Shown piece after piece: positions 42,241 to 51,121 of a stretch of 64,000 bases of DNA. The notes beneath the pieces were generated by a model, which did not search any database, had not been told where the DNA came from, and saw only the letters and a list, made by a program, of their open reading frames with translations. This DNA comes from an uncultured Collinsella sp. (GTDB lineage Bacteria; Actinomycetota; Coriobacteriia; Coriobacteriales; Coriobacteriaceae). Positions within the stretch are counted from its first letter, which is position 1. Every line of letters starts with the position of its first letter. The position numbers and the translations under genes were made by a program. The stretch spans positions 20,132 to 84,131 of the forward strand of contig UQHQ01000007.1 in NCBI GenBank assembly GCA_900540945.1. Reading direction: 5' to 3'.

Positions 42241-43131
42241 ATGGCAGAACAGCAGCTTATCGGAGCGCTCGAGGCCGGCGGCACCAAGATGGTCTGCGCC
42301 ACGGGCTATGCAGACGGTACGGTCCTGGAGCGCGAGCAGATCGCGACCACGACCCCGCAGGAGACCGTTGAGGCCGTCAATGCATGGTTTGCCGACAAGG
42401 GCATCGCCGCGCTGGGCATCGGCGCCTTTGGCCCCACCGCGGTCAACCCCGCCTCGCCCCAATACGGAAAGATCCTGGAGACGCCCAAAACGGCATGGCG
42501 CTACTTCGACCTGCTGGGCACCATCCAAAACGAGCTCAATATTCCCTGCGGCTACGACACCGACGTCAACGTTGCCTGCCTGGGCGAGGTCACCTTTGGT
42601 TGCGCCCAGGGCCTCACAGACGTGGTCTACCTGACCATCGGCACCGGTGTGGGCGCCGGCGTGCTCTCGGGCGGCCAGCTCGTGCACGGCATGATGCATC
42701 CCGAGGCAGGCCACATCCTGGTCACGCGCGACCCGCGCGACACCATTGGCGAGCACAGCGCCTGCCCCTTCCACGACAACTGCCTCGAGGGCCTCATCGC
42801 CGGTCCCGGCGTTAAAAAGCGTTGGGATGGCAAGAGCGCCGGAGACATGGCCGATGACCCGGAGGCCATGGACCTGCTCGCAGGCTATCTGGCACAGGCG
42901 CTCATGACCTACACGCTGTGCTACGCACCGCAAAAGATTATCATCGGCGGCGGCGTGGCCGACCACACCCCCATCGTGCCGCTCGCCCGCAAAAAGTGCG
43001 CCGAGATGCTCAACGGCTATATCGTCACGCCCGAGGTCAACGACATCGATACCTACATTGTCAACAACAGCCTCGAGGGCAAGCAGGGCATCATGGGCTG
43101 CCTGGCCCTGGGCGCCCAGGCGCTCCAGTAA
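42241..43131 (+). CDS. ROK family sugar kinase, fructokinase-like
   Basis: The 296-residue ROK kinase has the phosphate-binding N-terminus GALEAGGTKMVCATG, YLTIGTGVGAGVLSGG near residue 128, and the zinc-type stretch HSACPFHDNCLEGLIAGP near residue 180. The CPxH-x2-C arrangement and the EAGHILV before it match bacterial fructokinases rather than the CxCGxxGC of glucokinases. It would phosphorylate fructose (or mannose) with ATP. A likely -10 (TATACT, 42196-42201) lies 40 bp upstream. It appears monocistronic. Confidence 0.87.
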   Translation: MAEQQLIGALEAGGTKMVCATGYADGTVLEREQIATTTPQETVEAVNAWFADKGIAALGIGAFGPTAVNPASPQYGKILETPKTAWRYFDLLGTIQNELNIPCGYDTDVNVACLGEVTFGCAQGLTDVVYLTIGTGVGAGVLSGGQLVHGMMHPEAGHILVTRDPRDTIGEHSACPFHDNCLEGLIAGPGVKKRWDGKSAGDMADDPEAMDLLAGYLAQALMTYTLCYAPQKIIIGGGVADHTPIVPLARKKCAEMLNGYIVTPEVNDIDTYIVNNSLEGKQGIMGCLALGAQALQ

Positions 43132-43220
43132 AGGGTGCATCAACGGCGCACGGCGTAGCCAAGCTCGCAAAACGCCCGGACAAAACCGTCACGCCCCGCA
43201 GAGGCCCTCAAACGAACAAA

Positions 43221-43260
43221 GCCGCCTAGGACCAAGCAAAACGTCCTAGGCGGCCTTTTT
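43221..43260. terminator. Bidirectional terminator between the kinase and vanZ-like gene
   Basis: A perfect 12-bp stem, GCCGCCTAGGAC (43221-43232) and GTCCTAGGCGGC (43243-43254), has a T5 run on the plus side. Its right arm overlaps the last codons of the convergent VanZ gene, so it probably ends both transcripts. Confidence 0.9.
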
Positions 43261-43695
43261 GGTGTAAATCAGCGACCGTAAGAGATATCGGAGCACGACG
43301 CCTGTCGTCGCCCCGCAGCAGTCGATCATCACATCGGTAATCATGCCGGCGCGACCGGGCACAAAAAGCTGGATCGTCTCGTCGATAGAGGGAACAAGCA
43401 GCAAGAACACCGCCGTGGGCAGCAACACATCAAACGTGCGCCGGCCTTCGAGGTCAAAGGCGTGCGTCGCCAAGATGCCAAGCACCATGTACTCGGTAAA
43501 ATGAGCGCACTTGCGCACGACGAAGTTGGTCACCCACTCGTATGGAAGCCCCAGGGCCTGCAAAAAGCCGCGAATGGATTCCATGATCGACAGGCTCAAC
43601 GAACCAGACCCCGTACCGGGAACCAGCGAATTGCCCCAAATGACGAGCACCATGGCGCAGGCGGCAAGCGCCCATTTTCGATCGAGCTTAACCAT
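43246..43695 (-). CDS. VanZ family membrane protein
   Basis: The 149-residue protein has four hydrophobic segments and the VanZ-type pattern WGNSLVPGTGSGSLS, FVVRKCAHFTEYMVLGIL, and SIDETIQLFVPGRAGMITDV near residue 103. The RK-x-x-H-x-x-EY motif and DE-x-x-Q-x-F-x-PGR are family hallmarks. VanZ proteins confer teicoplanin resistance in some loci but most are uncharacterised; no resistance genes are nearby. It lies 7 bp after the Ala-rich membrane protein gene and should be co-transcribed with it. Confidence 0.9.
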   Translation of the reverse strand: MVKLDRKWALAACAMVLVIWGNSLVPGTGSGSLSLSIMESIRGFLQALGLPYEWVTNFVVRKCAHFTEYMVLGILATHAFDLEGRRTFDVLLPTAVFLLLVPSIDETIQLFVPGRAGMITDVMIDCCGATTGVVLRYLLRSLIYTKKAA

Positions 43696-43702
43696 GAGGC
43701 AA

Positions 43703-45154
43703 TTATGCCTCCGCGCGCAGCGGTGTAAAGCTGGCGGTACCGCCCTCGATAACGCTCAGATAGGCACGGCCCGTGCGCTTGACGGCCGCAGACTGTAGAC
43801 GGTTGATCTCTTCCTCGAGAATCTGATTGACGCGCTCATGGCGACGGTTTTCCATAACGCCGGCAGCGATAGCCTCGGCGCGCTCGATGCCCTCGCGCGA
43901 GATACGCGCGGTATCCTCGGGAAGCACGGAGCTGTGGCGGCCGACATAGACGGGAGCAACCGAGACAGGTGAGGCTGTAGGCGTGGGCACCGCCACAGGG
44001 GCGGGCTCGGCAGCCTCGGCCATGATCGCCATGGCGGCGGCCCACATGTCCTCGTGGCCCGAATAATCGGCCATGGGGACATCTTCCTCAAGAGAGGCAT
44101 CGGGGAGACTGTCGGTATCCACGCGATCCTGGGCGTCGATAGACGCAGTGATGGCAGCAGGCTCGTCCAGATCGGAGAGATCCACACCCTTGGCATCGGA
44201 AATGATGGGCATGCTGGCGAGCTTGGCGTTGTACGGCGCCGCCTCCGCGGCCTGCATTTGGGCCGAAACGCCCCAAAGCGAGCTTTCGGCAGCTCGGCGA
44301 GCGGCAATGGTCTCCTCGTCGACAGCCAGGGGCTCATCGGCAAAGGGGTCGGCGACAGGAGCCGCCTGAGCTGCGCTCTGTTGGCCGGCCGAAGCAGCCG
44401 ACGCGGCAGAGGCGTACGCAGCCGACGACGCGCCGCTATAGGCGGCATTGTTGGCGGCGTTGGCCACAAGCGCCACGAAGGCTGCGGTACTACCCGCAGG
44501 GGCGGCGTGAGAGCCCGAGACGGCGCGTGCGGCAGCGGCAATGTCATCGCGATTGTAAGAACCGGTCTTTCCACCGTTGGTGAGCTCATCGATTGCGACC
44601 TGGTAGACATCGCGCGAACGCACGGGATCGCAGCTGACCGGGGAATCGTCATCGAGCATGCTGTCGATCATAGACCAGGCCTCGGCCTCATCCATGGCGT
44701 TAGCCGCGCGCGCGATGGTGGGAACGCCATCGTCGGCGAGACGGCGCTGGAACGCACCGGTCAGGCCGGAGAGAAATGCGGAAGAAGGCTGTGCGGCATT
44801 GGCCTGATCAGCCGGAGCCGCAGGCTGAGGCGCCGCCCCCTGCTGCTGTGCGGGAATCGAGGCGGTCTTGAACTCGTTGTGGGTCCGGCCAAACTGAGCG
44901 GCGCCGCCCACGGCATCGGGCTCAAACAGGCGGCCATCGTGCTCGGCACGATACTCGGAGATGCCCAGCGAGGCTGCGTAGATGCCCACGCCCGCCACCG
45001 CACCAACGGCGAAGGGAACCGCGCCCGCGACAACCGTCTCGTTGACCGACGAGAACGGCAACGTCGCGGCATACATCACCACGGGGGCGGCAAGGCCGAT
45101 CCCGCAGGAAAGTCCGGCAAGGACTGCTCGTTGTGTTGCATCAGAAGAAGCCAT
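43703..45154 (-). CDS. Ala-rich membrane-anchored protein of unknown function
   Basis: From ATG 45154, with GGGGAGAG upstream, the protein is 483 residues. Two hydrophobic segments lie at the N-terminus (LAGLSCGIGLAAPVVMYAA and AVPFAVGAVAGVGIYAASL, ~7-60). The rest is a largely disordered Ala/Asp/Ser-rich cytoplasmic or extracellular region, with short acidic modules such as AEAWSMIDSMLDDDSPVSCD and DLSDLDEPAAITASID. A conserved-looking basic coiled-coil end, NRRHERVNQILEEEINRLQS, is followed by AYLSVIEGG. No known domain is recognised. The arrangement (short membrane anchor, long disordered linker, C-terminal helix) suggests a scaffold or envelope-associated protein; this is only inference. 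Confidence 0.7.
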   Translation of the reverse strand: MASSDATQRAVLAGLSCGIGLAAPVVMYAATLPFSSVNETVVAGAVPFAVGAVAGVGIYAASLGISEYRAEHDGRLFEPDAVGGAAQFGRTHNEFKTASIPAQQQGAAPQPAAPADQANAAQPSSAFLSGLTGAFQRRLADDGVPTIARAANAMDEAEAWSMIDSMLDDDSPVSCDPVRSRDVYQVAIDELTNGGKTGSYNRDDIAAAARAVSGSHAAPAGSTAAFVALVANAANNAAYSGASSAAYASAASAASAGQQSAAQAAPVADPFADEPLAVDEETIAARRAAESSLWGVSAQMQAAEAAPYNAKLASMPIISDAKGVDLSDLDEPAAITASIDAQDRVDTDSLPDASLEEDVPMADYSGHEDMWAAAMAIMAEAAEPAPVAVPTPTASPVSVAPVYVGRHSSVLPEDTARISREGIERAEAIAAGVMENRRHERVNQILEEEINRLQSAAVKRTGRAYLSVIEGGTASFTPLRAEA

Positions 45155-45404
45155 GAGCTCTCCCCATCTTCCAGCACCCAAATCGCATCATTTAGTTGGC
45201 TGCGCGAGAGAAGATGAAGCGGGACATGCGTCCCAAAGCAACGGTATATAGTTCGTTTCATCTGCGTTTTCCGTCGCGAAGCTTAAAAGTTATTATGCGA
45301 AACCGACCCTCCGATTGCAAGCGATGAGGCCGGATTATGGCTCGAAAACTGCTGCTTGTCGGTCATAAGGTCAAAAAATGTTGCCGAGTGGCGCCGTAAA
45401 GAAA

Positions 45405-45428
45405 GGGCCGGGGCATAAACCCCGGCCC
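45405..45428 (-). terminator. Terminator of rho
   Basis: A 9-bp GC-only stem, GGGCCGGGG (45405-45413) and CCCCGGCCC (45420-45428), has a 6-nt loop. On the minus strand it runs into TTTCTTT. It lies about 40 bp after the rho stop codon. Confidence 0.85.
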
Positions 45429-45469
45429 GATTGCCCGTTCTTATGGCGATATAGCGTGCGGCTTTTGGT

Positions 45470-48013
45470 CTAAAACGTCTGCTCGTAGTCGCTGTGCTTT
45501 TTGGCCGAACGCACCAGGAACTCCTGGTTGGTGTTGGTGCCCTTAAGACCCTTAATAAACGACGCCGCCGCGCGCTCGGTGTTGTTCATACCGGCGAGAA
45601 TGCGACGCAGGCCGAAGACAAACGGGCGCATCTGCTCGTCGACCAGCAGGTCCTCGTTGCGCGTACCGGAGGCAACGGGGTCGATGGCCGGGAAGATGCG
45701 GCGATCGGCAAGATCGCGGTCGAGCTTGAGCTCCATGTTGCCGGTGCCCTTGAACTCCTCAAAGATGACCTCATCCATCTTGGAGCCGGTGTCGATAAGG
45801 GCGGAGGCGAGGATGGTGAGCGAGCCGCCGTTTTCGATATTGCGGGCTGCACCCAGGAAACGCTTGGGCGGATAGAGAGCTGCCGAATCGACGCCGCCCG
45901 AAAGGATACGACCCGAGGCGGGTGCCGCCAGGTTGTAGGCGCGGGCAAGACGCGTGATGGAGTCGAGCACCACCACGACATCGCCGCCCAGCTCCACAAT
46001 GCGCTTGGCGCGTTCGATGACGAGCTCGGCCACGCGGGTGTGGTTCTCGGCAGGCATATCGAAGGTCGAGGCCACGACCTCGCCCTTGATGGAGCGCTGC
46101 ATATCGGTGACCTCTTCGGGGCGCTCGTCGACGAGTAGGCAGATGAGGTGCACCTCGGGGTTGTTGATCGAGATGGACTGGCAGATCTTCTTAAGGATCG
46201 TTGTCTTGCCGGCCTTGGGCGGCGACACGATCAGGCCACGCTGGCCCTTGCCGATCGGTGACACGATATCGATAGCGCGACCGGTAATGGAGTCCTTGCC
46301 GTGCTCCATACGCAGCGGCTCGTTGGGATAGACCGGGGTAAGGTCGCCGAACTTGGGGCGGTTGCGGATCTGCTCGGGATCCATGCCGTTAACGGTCGTG
46401 ATCTTGGCGAGGCCGGCTCGCTTGTCGCCGCCGCGCGAGGGGCGCAGCGAACCCTCGATGACATCGCCCGTGCGCAGGCGTGCGGAGCGGATGAGGTAAG
46501 CGGGGACGAAGGCGTCTTCGTTGGACTTCATGTAACCGTGGGCATGGATGATGCCGGAGCCGTCCGGGCGAATCTGCAGGATGCCCTTAATATCGCGGAA
46601 GCCCTCGGCCTTCGCGGCGGTCGTGTAGATCTCCTCGACAAGCTCGGCCTTCTTCTTGCCGGTCGTCTCGATCTCGAACTCTTTTGCCTTCTCGCGCAGC
46701 TCGGCGACCTTCATGGCCGCAAGCTCCTCGCGCGAAAGCGTGGGCTCGGTGGGGGCGGCGTTGCGCTCCTTGTTGCGCTGCTTGCGGTCGCGCTGACGGC
46801 TGCGGCGGTCGTTGTTGCGATCGTCCTTGCGGTCGTTGCGCTCGTCGTTGCGCTTGTGCTGACGGCGGCCGGGACGGACACCCGCTTCGGCCTCGGCGCC
46901 CCCGTCAGCCGCGGCTGCGGGCGTATCGGTGCCGGACGGGGCCTCGCCCTCTGCCTTGGCATCGACGTTGGCATGGTTGCTGGGTTCGGCGTCGCCCTGC
47001 TGCTCGGCACCCTTGGCCCTCGCGGACTTCTTGCGCGTGCGCTTGGGCTTCTCAGTTGCCGGCTGGTCGACGTTCTCGGCCTCGGAAGCGGCATCGGCGT
47101 TTGCCTCGGAGGACTTGTCGTCGACGGGCTTAGCCTCAGCCTTGACCTTCGCCTTCGTCGAGCGCTTTGCCGCGGTGCGACGGCTGCGGCCGGGACGGAC
47201 ATCGGCGGGCTCGGCATCGGCAGATGCGGGAGCCTCGGTGGACGGAGCGTCCTGGACCGGGGCATCGACCGTGGCCGTAGGCTCGGCCGTCACCGCTGCG
47301 CCCTGGGCAGCAGCTGCTGCGGCAGCGGCTTTCTCGGCCTCAACATACGCCTTGGGCTTGCGGCCACGACGATGCGGGCGCAGAGCCGGATCAACGACGG
47401 GAACCTCGTTGACCTCAGCGTGCACGACGGGCTCAGCGGAGGAAGCGCCCTCCCCTGCCGCAGAACGAGCCGGAGCTTCAGCGACCTCAGGAGTCAGCTG
47501 CTCGACGGGCTGCTGCGTCTTGGCTGCCGCACGGCGACGCGTGCGCGGTGCCGTCTTCTCGGCCGACTGTTCGGCAGCAGGAGCCTCGGGGGTGACCGGC
47601 GCAGCGAGCTCAGTCAATGCCGCGGCCTCGCGCTCGGCAGCGCGACGGCGGGCACGCACAACCTGGGCCTCGCTAATCTGCGCCAGTGCACGGGCCTGCG
47701 CGACCTCATCGGAAATGGGGGCCGAAGCATCGGTGGCAACGGGGCGCTTCGCGCGCGTGGTGCGCGTCGTACGACGCTTGGGCTTTTCGGCATCCTCGCC
47801 GTCCGCATCAGGCTTGGCCAAACGACGCGTGCGCTTAGGCTTAGCGGGAGCAGCCTCCTCGCTAGCAACGGGCGTGGTGGGCGCGGCGGCCTTAAGCGCC
47901 TCGGGAGCCGAGACCTGCGCCGGCGCGGAAAGCACGGCCTGGTCCGACGTAACCGGTGCAGCGGGAGCCGTTTGCGTCGTCGTTATTTCGTTTTCTTGTT
48001 GTTGATCAGACAC
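45470..48013 (-). CDS. rho: Transcription termination factor Rho with ~430-residue N-terminal extension
   Basis: Rho is the RNA-dependent hexameric helicase that ends transcription. The 847-residue protein starts at a GTG (48013). Residues ~430-847 are a standard Rho: the Rho_N SAP-like TLSREELAAMKVAELREKA, the RNA-binding LQIRPDGSGIIHAHGYM, Walker A SPPKAGKTTILKK, Walker B VVVVLDSITRLARAYN, and the Q-loop to R-loop region SGGVDSAALYPPKRFLG. The first ~430 residues are low-complexity Ala/Glu/Pro with Lys/Arg clusters (KPKRTRR, GRKPKAYVEAEKAAA, RNDRKDDRNNDRRSRQRDR). Such extensions are known in Actinobacteria but this one is long, and would add RNA binding or phase-separating behaviour. The gene is monocistronic. 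Confidence 0.95.
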   Translation of the reverse strand: MSDQQQENEITTTQTAPAAPVTSDQAVLSAPAQVSAPEALKAAAPTTPVASEEAAPAKPKRTRRLAKPDADGEDAEKPKRRTTRTTRAKRPVATDASAPISDEVAQARALAQISEAQVVRARRRAAEREAAALTELAAPVTPEAPAAEQSAEKTAPRTRRRAAAKTQQPVEQLTPEVAEAPARSAAGEGASSAEPVVHAEVNEVPVVDPALRPHRRGRKPKAYVEAEKAAAAAAAAQGAAVTAEPTATVDAPVQDAPSTEAPASADAEPADVRPGRSRRTAAKRSTKAKVKAEAKPVDDKSSEANADAASEAENVDQPATEKPKRTRKKSARAKGAEQQGDAEPSNHANVDAKAEGEAPSGTDTPAAAADGGAEAEAGVRPGRRQHKRNDERNDRKDDRNNDRRSRQRDRKQRNKERNAAPTEPTLSREELAAMKVAELREKAKEFEIETTGKKKAELVEEIYTTAAKAEGFRDIKGILQIRPDGSGIIHAHGYMKSNEDAFVPAYLIRSARLRTGDVIEGSLRPSRGGDKRAGLAKITTVNGMDPEQIRNRPKFGDLTPVYPNEPLRMEHGKDSITGRAIDIVSPIGKGQRGLIVSPPKAGKTTILKKICQSISINNPEVHLICLLVDERPEEVTDMQRSIKGEVVASTFDMPAENHTRVAELVIERAKRIVELGGDVVVVLDSITRLARAYNLAAPASGRILSGGVDSAALYPPKRFLGAARNIENGGSLTILASALIDTGSKMDEVIFEEFKGTGNMELKLDRDLADRRIFPAIDPVASGTRNEDLLVDEQMRPFVFGLRRILAGMNNTERAAASFIKGLKGTNTNQEFLVRSAKKHSDYEQTF

Positions 48014-48434
48014 AGTGTTTGCTCAACTTTCTTTTCAAGCCCTGTGATCACATGCTCCCTGCATAAACCTTCAGGGCGGCTAAACAGTCTAGCTCCGTCA
48101 AATACCGACGGACATCATTGATCTGTATAGAGATGATTGCGTTATATACGCAGCGTTAGTGTAACACAACCGCAACCACCTGCAACTTAGTCATCGGGGA
48201 CGTTCTTAAACGACTAGTCAAAAGGGATGCTCTTTACAAAGTTCCGGCGTACACCATCGCCACATCAAAAGCTGCGGTGAAATAGTTCCCAAATCCCGGC
48301 CGGCACCTCTCAAGCAGGAACCATTCCACCGCAACTCATAAGAAGAAGGCAGATCAAGCCTCAAGCATCGAGAAAACGGAACAGCTAAGGGACAAGGGCA
48401 TCGGCCCCAAGATCGATGTGCCACGAATCGCGCC
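48014..48434. other. Gene-free region upstream of rho (421 bp)
   Basis: No convincing gene is present. It should contain the rho promoter on the minus strand; the segment around 48100-48170 (ATATACGC, TATAGAG) is AT-richer, but no clear -35/-10 pair was identified. The left end has only a weak ribosome site for the GTG start of rho. The right part merges into the repeat elements starting at 48435. Confidence 0.4.
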
Positions 48435-48564
48435 CATCTACTACGTTTGCCCCCGCACCCCTGACCATACTCACTATTTTTCGAAAGTCGCAGACCTGCT
48501 ACCTGCGGTTTTAATATTGCGATTTTCGGCGTGGTTCGGGGTACGCACTTAAACGTAGTAGATG
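48435..48564. repeat. 130-bp element with 14-bp terminal inverted repeats (copy A)
   Basis: CATCTACTACGTTT at 48435-48448 is the perfect reverse complement of AAACGTAGTAGATG at 48551-48564. The element has no coding capacity. Read in reverse it aligns with the element at 48662-48789: CCACGCC, an A-rich run, TAAAACC, CAG-TAG, GCACTTT/GCGACTTT and TTCG blocks occur in the same order. It is a candidate MITE-like or structured intergenic repeat. Confidence 0.7.
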
Positions 48565-48610
48565 CCCCCGATTCTTGGCAGAAGGTATCCCACCGTTCCT
48601 CCACGGGACA

Positions 48611-48648
48611 AAAATGATCCGTTTTCCTCCGTCCCCTAGGGTCATTTT
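48611..48648. repeat. Small palindrome with TCCGTTTTCCTCCGTC core
   Basis: AAAATGATCC (48611-48620) and GGGTCATTTT (48639-48648) form a 10-bp stem with one G-T pair and an 18-nt loop. The loop sequence TCCGTTTTCCTCCGTC recurs with one change at 57587-57602 after pncB, so this is a repeat family. Confidence 0.6.
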
Positions 48649-48661
48649 CAAAACTATGGCT

Positions 48662-48789
48662 GTTTACTACGATGAATCGCTCAACCACGACCACGCCAAA
48701 AACCGAAAAAATAAAACCCCAGCTAGATGGCTTGCACTTTTCGGTGAAAAGCCCGTGTGATTGGAATCCCTCGATTCATCGTAGTAAAC
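48662..48789. repeat. 128-bp element with 18-bp terminal inverted repeats (copy B)
   Basis: GTTTACTACGATGAATCG (48662-48679) is the perfect reverse complement of CGATTCATCGTAGTAAAC (48772-48789). Length, the TACTACG core of the ends and the internal block order match copy A in the opposite orientation. No open frame of interest lies inside. It may form a long RNA hairpin or be a non-autonomous mobile repeat. Confidence 0.72.
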
Positions 48790-48848
48790 CGGTATAGTTG
48801 CGATTTGGTAGCATTTTCCAGCAAGCCAAATTGTCTCGCTAAACGCAA

Positions 48849-48881
48849 AAAGCCCGACCTCCGCATGGGAGATCGGGCTTT
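48849..48881 (-). terminator. Terminator of argS
   Basis: AAAGCCCGA (48849-48857) and TCGGGCTTT (48873-48881) form a 9-bp stem extended by CTCC/GGGAG around a short loop. On the minus strand it continues into TTTTTGCG. It lies 45 bp after argS. Confidence 0.85.
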
Positions 48882-48925
48882 CGAGGCTCAGTCAAACCAA
48901 ACCAACGCAGTCAAACGACCAGCGC

Positions 48926-50779
48926 TTACATCTGCTCGGGGGCAGAAACGCCAACGAGGGTAAGCACCAGGGCGAGCGTCACACGGACGGCGTCGCAGGC
49001 GGCCAAACGGGCGCGCGAGAGCTCAGGGTCGACGGGACGGCCCTCGCTCGGAAGGACCTGGCAGGCGGCGTAGAAGCTGTGGAAGTCGCCAGCGAGCTCC
49101 TCGGCAAAGTGCGTCAGGCGGAACGGGGCGCGATCGCGAGCGCAGCTACCGATGAGGTCGGTGAGCTCGTTGAGCTTACGCGAAAGGGCAAGTTCGGTCG
49201 GGTCGGTCAGCAGCGAGTAATCGACGTTCTCGCCAATAGCCTTCTCGGCGACGGCCTTCATGCCCATCTCGGCGGCCTGCTCGGCGGTAACGTCGGCGGC
49301 ACGACGCAGGATGGAGCACACGCGAGCGTGAGCGTACTGCACGTAGTACACCGGGTTGGAGTTGTCGCGCTTCTTGACGGCCTCAATGTCGAAGTCGACC
49401 ATCTGGTTGGAGCTCTTGGAGATGAGCGTGTAGCGGGCGGCGTCAGAGCCGACCTCGTCGACGAGTTCCTGCAGGGTCACCATGGTGCCCTTGCGCTTGG
49501 ACATACGGACGGGCTTGCCGTTGCGCAGCAGGTTGACGAGCTGGCCCAGCAGAACCTCAAACTTGCCGGGATAGCCAAGAGCGTCACAGACGCAGCGGAC
49601 GCGCTCGATGTAGCCGTGGTGGTCGGCGCCCCAGATGTCGATGACGTGGTCGACGCGCTGGAACTTATCCCAGTGATAGGCAACGTCGGAGGCGAAGTAG
49701 GTGTACTCGCCATCGGACTTGATCAGGACGCGGTCCTTGTCGTCGCCCAGGTCGGTGGAGCGGAACCACAGGGCACCGTCCTTGGTGTAGAGGTAGCCCA
49801 TCTTGTCGAGCTTCTCAAAAGCGCGGTCGACGGCGGAGGTGCCGGCGGTCTCGCCCTCGGTGTCCTTCACGTACAGAGAGCGCTCGGAGAACCAACGATC
49901 GAAGTCGCAGTTAACGGCGTGGCAAAGGTCGCGCATGTTGTCGACCATCTTTACGTAGCCGCGCTCGCGGAAGCTCTCCATGCGCTCCTGCGGATCGGCG
50001 TTGACCCACTTATCGCCGTCGGTGCGCCAGAACTCGGCAGCCTCGTCGATGATGTAGTCGCCGCCGTAGGAGTCCTTGCCCAGAGTCTCGGCAAAGTTGT
50101 CCTGATACGGATGGGTCTCGGGATGCTCGTCGCTCTCGTCGGCAACAAAGGCGTCGCGGTCGGCGATCAGAAGCTTGTGAGCCTCGTCGATATCCACGCC
50201 CTGCTTGGCGATGATGTCGGCAAGCTGCATATAGCGCGTGCTGATGGAGTTACCGAAGGTGTTCATCTGAGAGCCGTGGTCGTTGATGTAGAACTCACGC
50301 TGGATGTCGTAACCGGCGTGGTCCATCACACGACAAAGGGAGTCGCCCAGAGCGGCCCAGCGACCATGACCGATGTGCATGGGGCCGACGGGGTTAGCGG
50401 AGACGAACTCGACCTGGGTCTTCAGGCCGCCACCGACGTTGGACTTAGCGAAGTCCATACCCTTCTCGCGGGCCTCGCCAAAGATGGCGTTCTTGACGGC
50501 GACGGAGAGGTAGAAGTTGATGAAGCCAGGACCGGCGATCTCGACCTTCTCGATTGCGGGGTCCTCGGGCATATGGGCGACGACGGCCTCGGCGATCTTG
50601 CGCGGGGCGCAGTGAGCCAGCTTGGCGGACTTCAGGGCCATGGTGGAGGTCCACTCGCCATGAGAAGTATCAGCCGGTCGCTCGATAGCGCAATCGTCAA
50701 GTTCAAATGCGGAAAGGTCGCCGGCCTCCTGGGCCGCAGCAAGCGCAGCGCGTACCAGCTCTTCAATCTTCTCGGGCAT
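48926..50779 (-). CDS. argS: Arginyl-tRNA synthetase
   Basis: ArgRS charges tRNA-Arg. From ATG 50779, directly after AAGGAGGATCT, the enzyme is 617 residues. It has the N-terminal additional domain, the class I signature NPVGPMHIGHGRWAALGD near residue 130, the KMSKS counterpart VRMSKRKGTMVTL, and a C-terminal DALR anticodon-binding domain ending CDAVRVTLALVLTLVGVSAP. It stands alone, with terminators or repeats on its 3' side, and is divergent from the carD-like gene. Confidence 0.97.
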   Translation of the reverse strand: MPEKIEELVRAALAAAQEAGDLSAFELDDCAIERPADTSHGEWTSTMALKSAKLAHCAPRKIAEAVVAHMPEDPAIEKVEIAGPGFINFYLSVAVKNAIFGEAREKGMDFAKSNVGGGLKTQVEFVSANPVGPMHIGHGRWAALGDSLCRVMDHAGYDIQREFYINDHGSQMNTFGNSISTRYMQLADIIAKQGVDIDEAHKLLIADRDAFVADESDEHPETHPYQDNFAETLGKDSYGGDYIIDEAAEFWRTDGDKWVNADPQERMESFRERGYVKMVDNMRDLCHAVNCDFDRWFSERSLYVKDTEGETAGTSAVDRAFEKLDKMGYLYTKDGALWFRSTDLGDDKDRVLIKSDGEYTYFASDVAYHWDKFQRVDHVIDIWGADHHGYIERVRCVCDALGYPGKFEVLLGQLVNLLRNGKPVRMSKRKGTMVTLQELVDEVGSDAARYTLISKSSNQMVDFDIEAVKKRDNSNPVYYVQYAHARVCSILRRAADVTAEQAAEMGMKAVAEKAIGENVDYSLLTDPTELALSRKLNELTDLIGSCARDRAPFRLTHFAEELAGDFHSFYAACQVLPSEGRPVDPELSRARLAACDAVRVTLALVLTLVGVSAPEQM

Positions 50780-51121
50780 AGATCCTCCTTGTGTTAAAGC
50801 CCCCGAGCTCTTGATCACTCGTAGGGCAAAAGCCAGAGTTTGTAGCACTCTATCACAAGCGGTAACTACTGTCGCAGGGTAAAGCTAATAGATATTGCAT
50901 ATGCACAAAAATGACTACCGCTTGTATGGAGTCACTCAAAGATGCCGGTCTGCCTGCAGATTATGCAGGCGTTGAAAATGCATAAAGGTGTGAATGAGCT
51001 GCGTCTGTTATCGAATACTCTTACCTATCGGAGTTGTGTGCTTTTCCTGCATAAAGTGATGGTTTGCGCACGTCAGCGTGGTATTCTTAACATACGTAAA
51101 TTCGTATAAGTTGGAGGTAGC
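50780..51121. promoter_or_regulatory. Divergent intergenic region between argS and the carD-like gene (342 bp)
   Basis: No gene is seen. It should hold both promoters. A hairpin GCCTGCA-gatta-TGCAGGC (about 50953-50971) lies in the middle. Several TGCATAAA/TGCATATGCA words (around 50895-50905, 50979-50986 and 51047-51054) recall the half-sites of arginine-repressor boxes, but the spacing is irregular. No riboswitch or T-box landmark was recognised. Confidence 0.4.

Noticed and set aside
43246..43695. Glycopeptide resistance locus
   Set aside because: Only a vanZ-like gene is present; no vanH, vanA/B, vanX or vanRS genes are nearby.
46301..48121. 606-codon plus-strand frame antisense to rho
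   Set aside because: It arises from the biased codons of rho and its low-complexity extension; no family or ribosome site supports it.
48218..48694. 158-codon minus-strand open frame between rho and argS
   Set aside because: It spans the boundaries of two inverted-repeat elements, has no recognisable domain and has a Cys/Trp/Arg-rich composition typical of chance frames.
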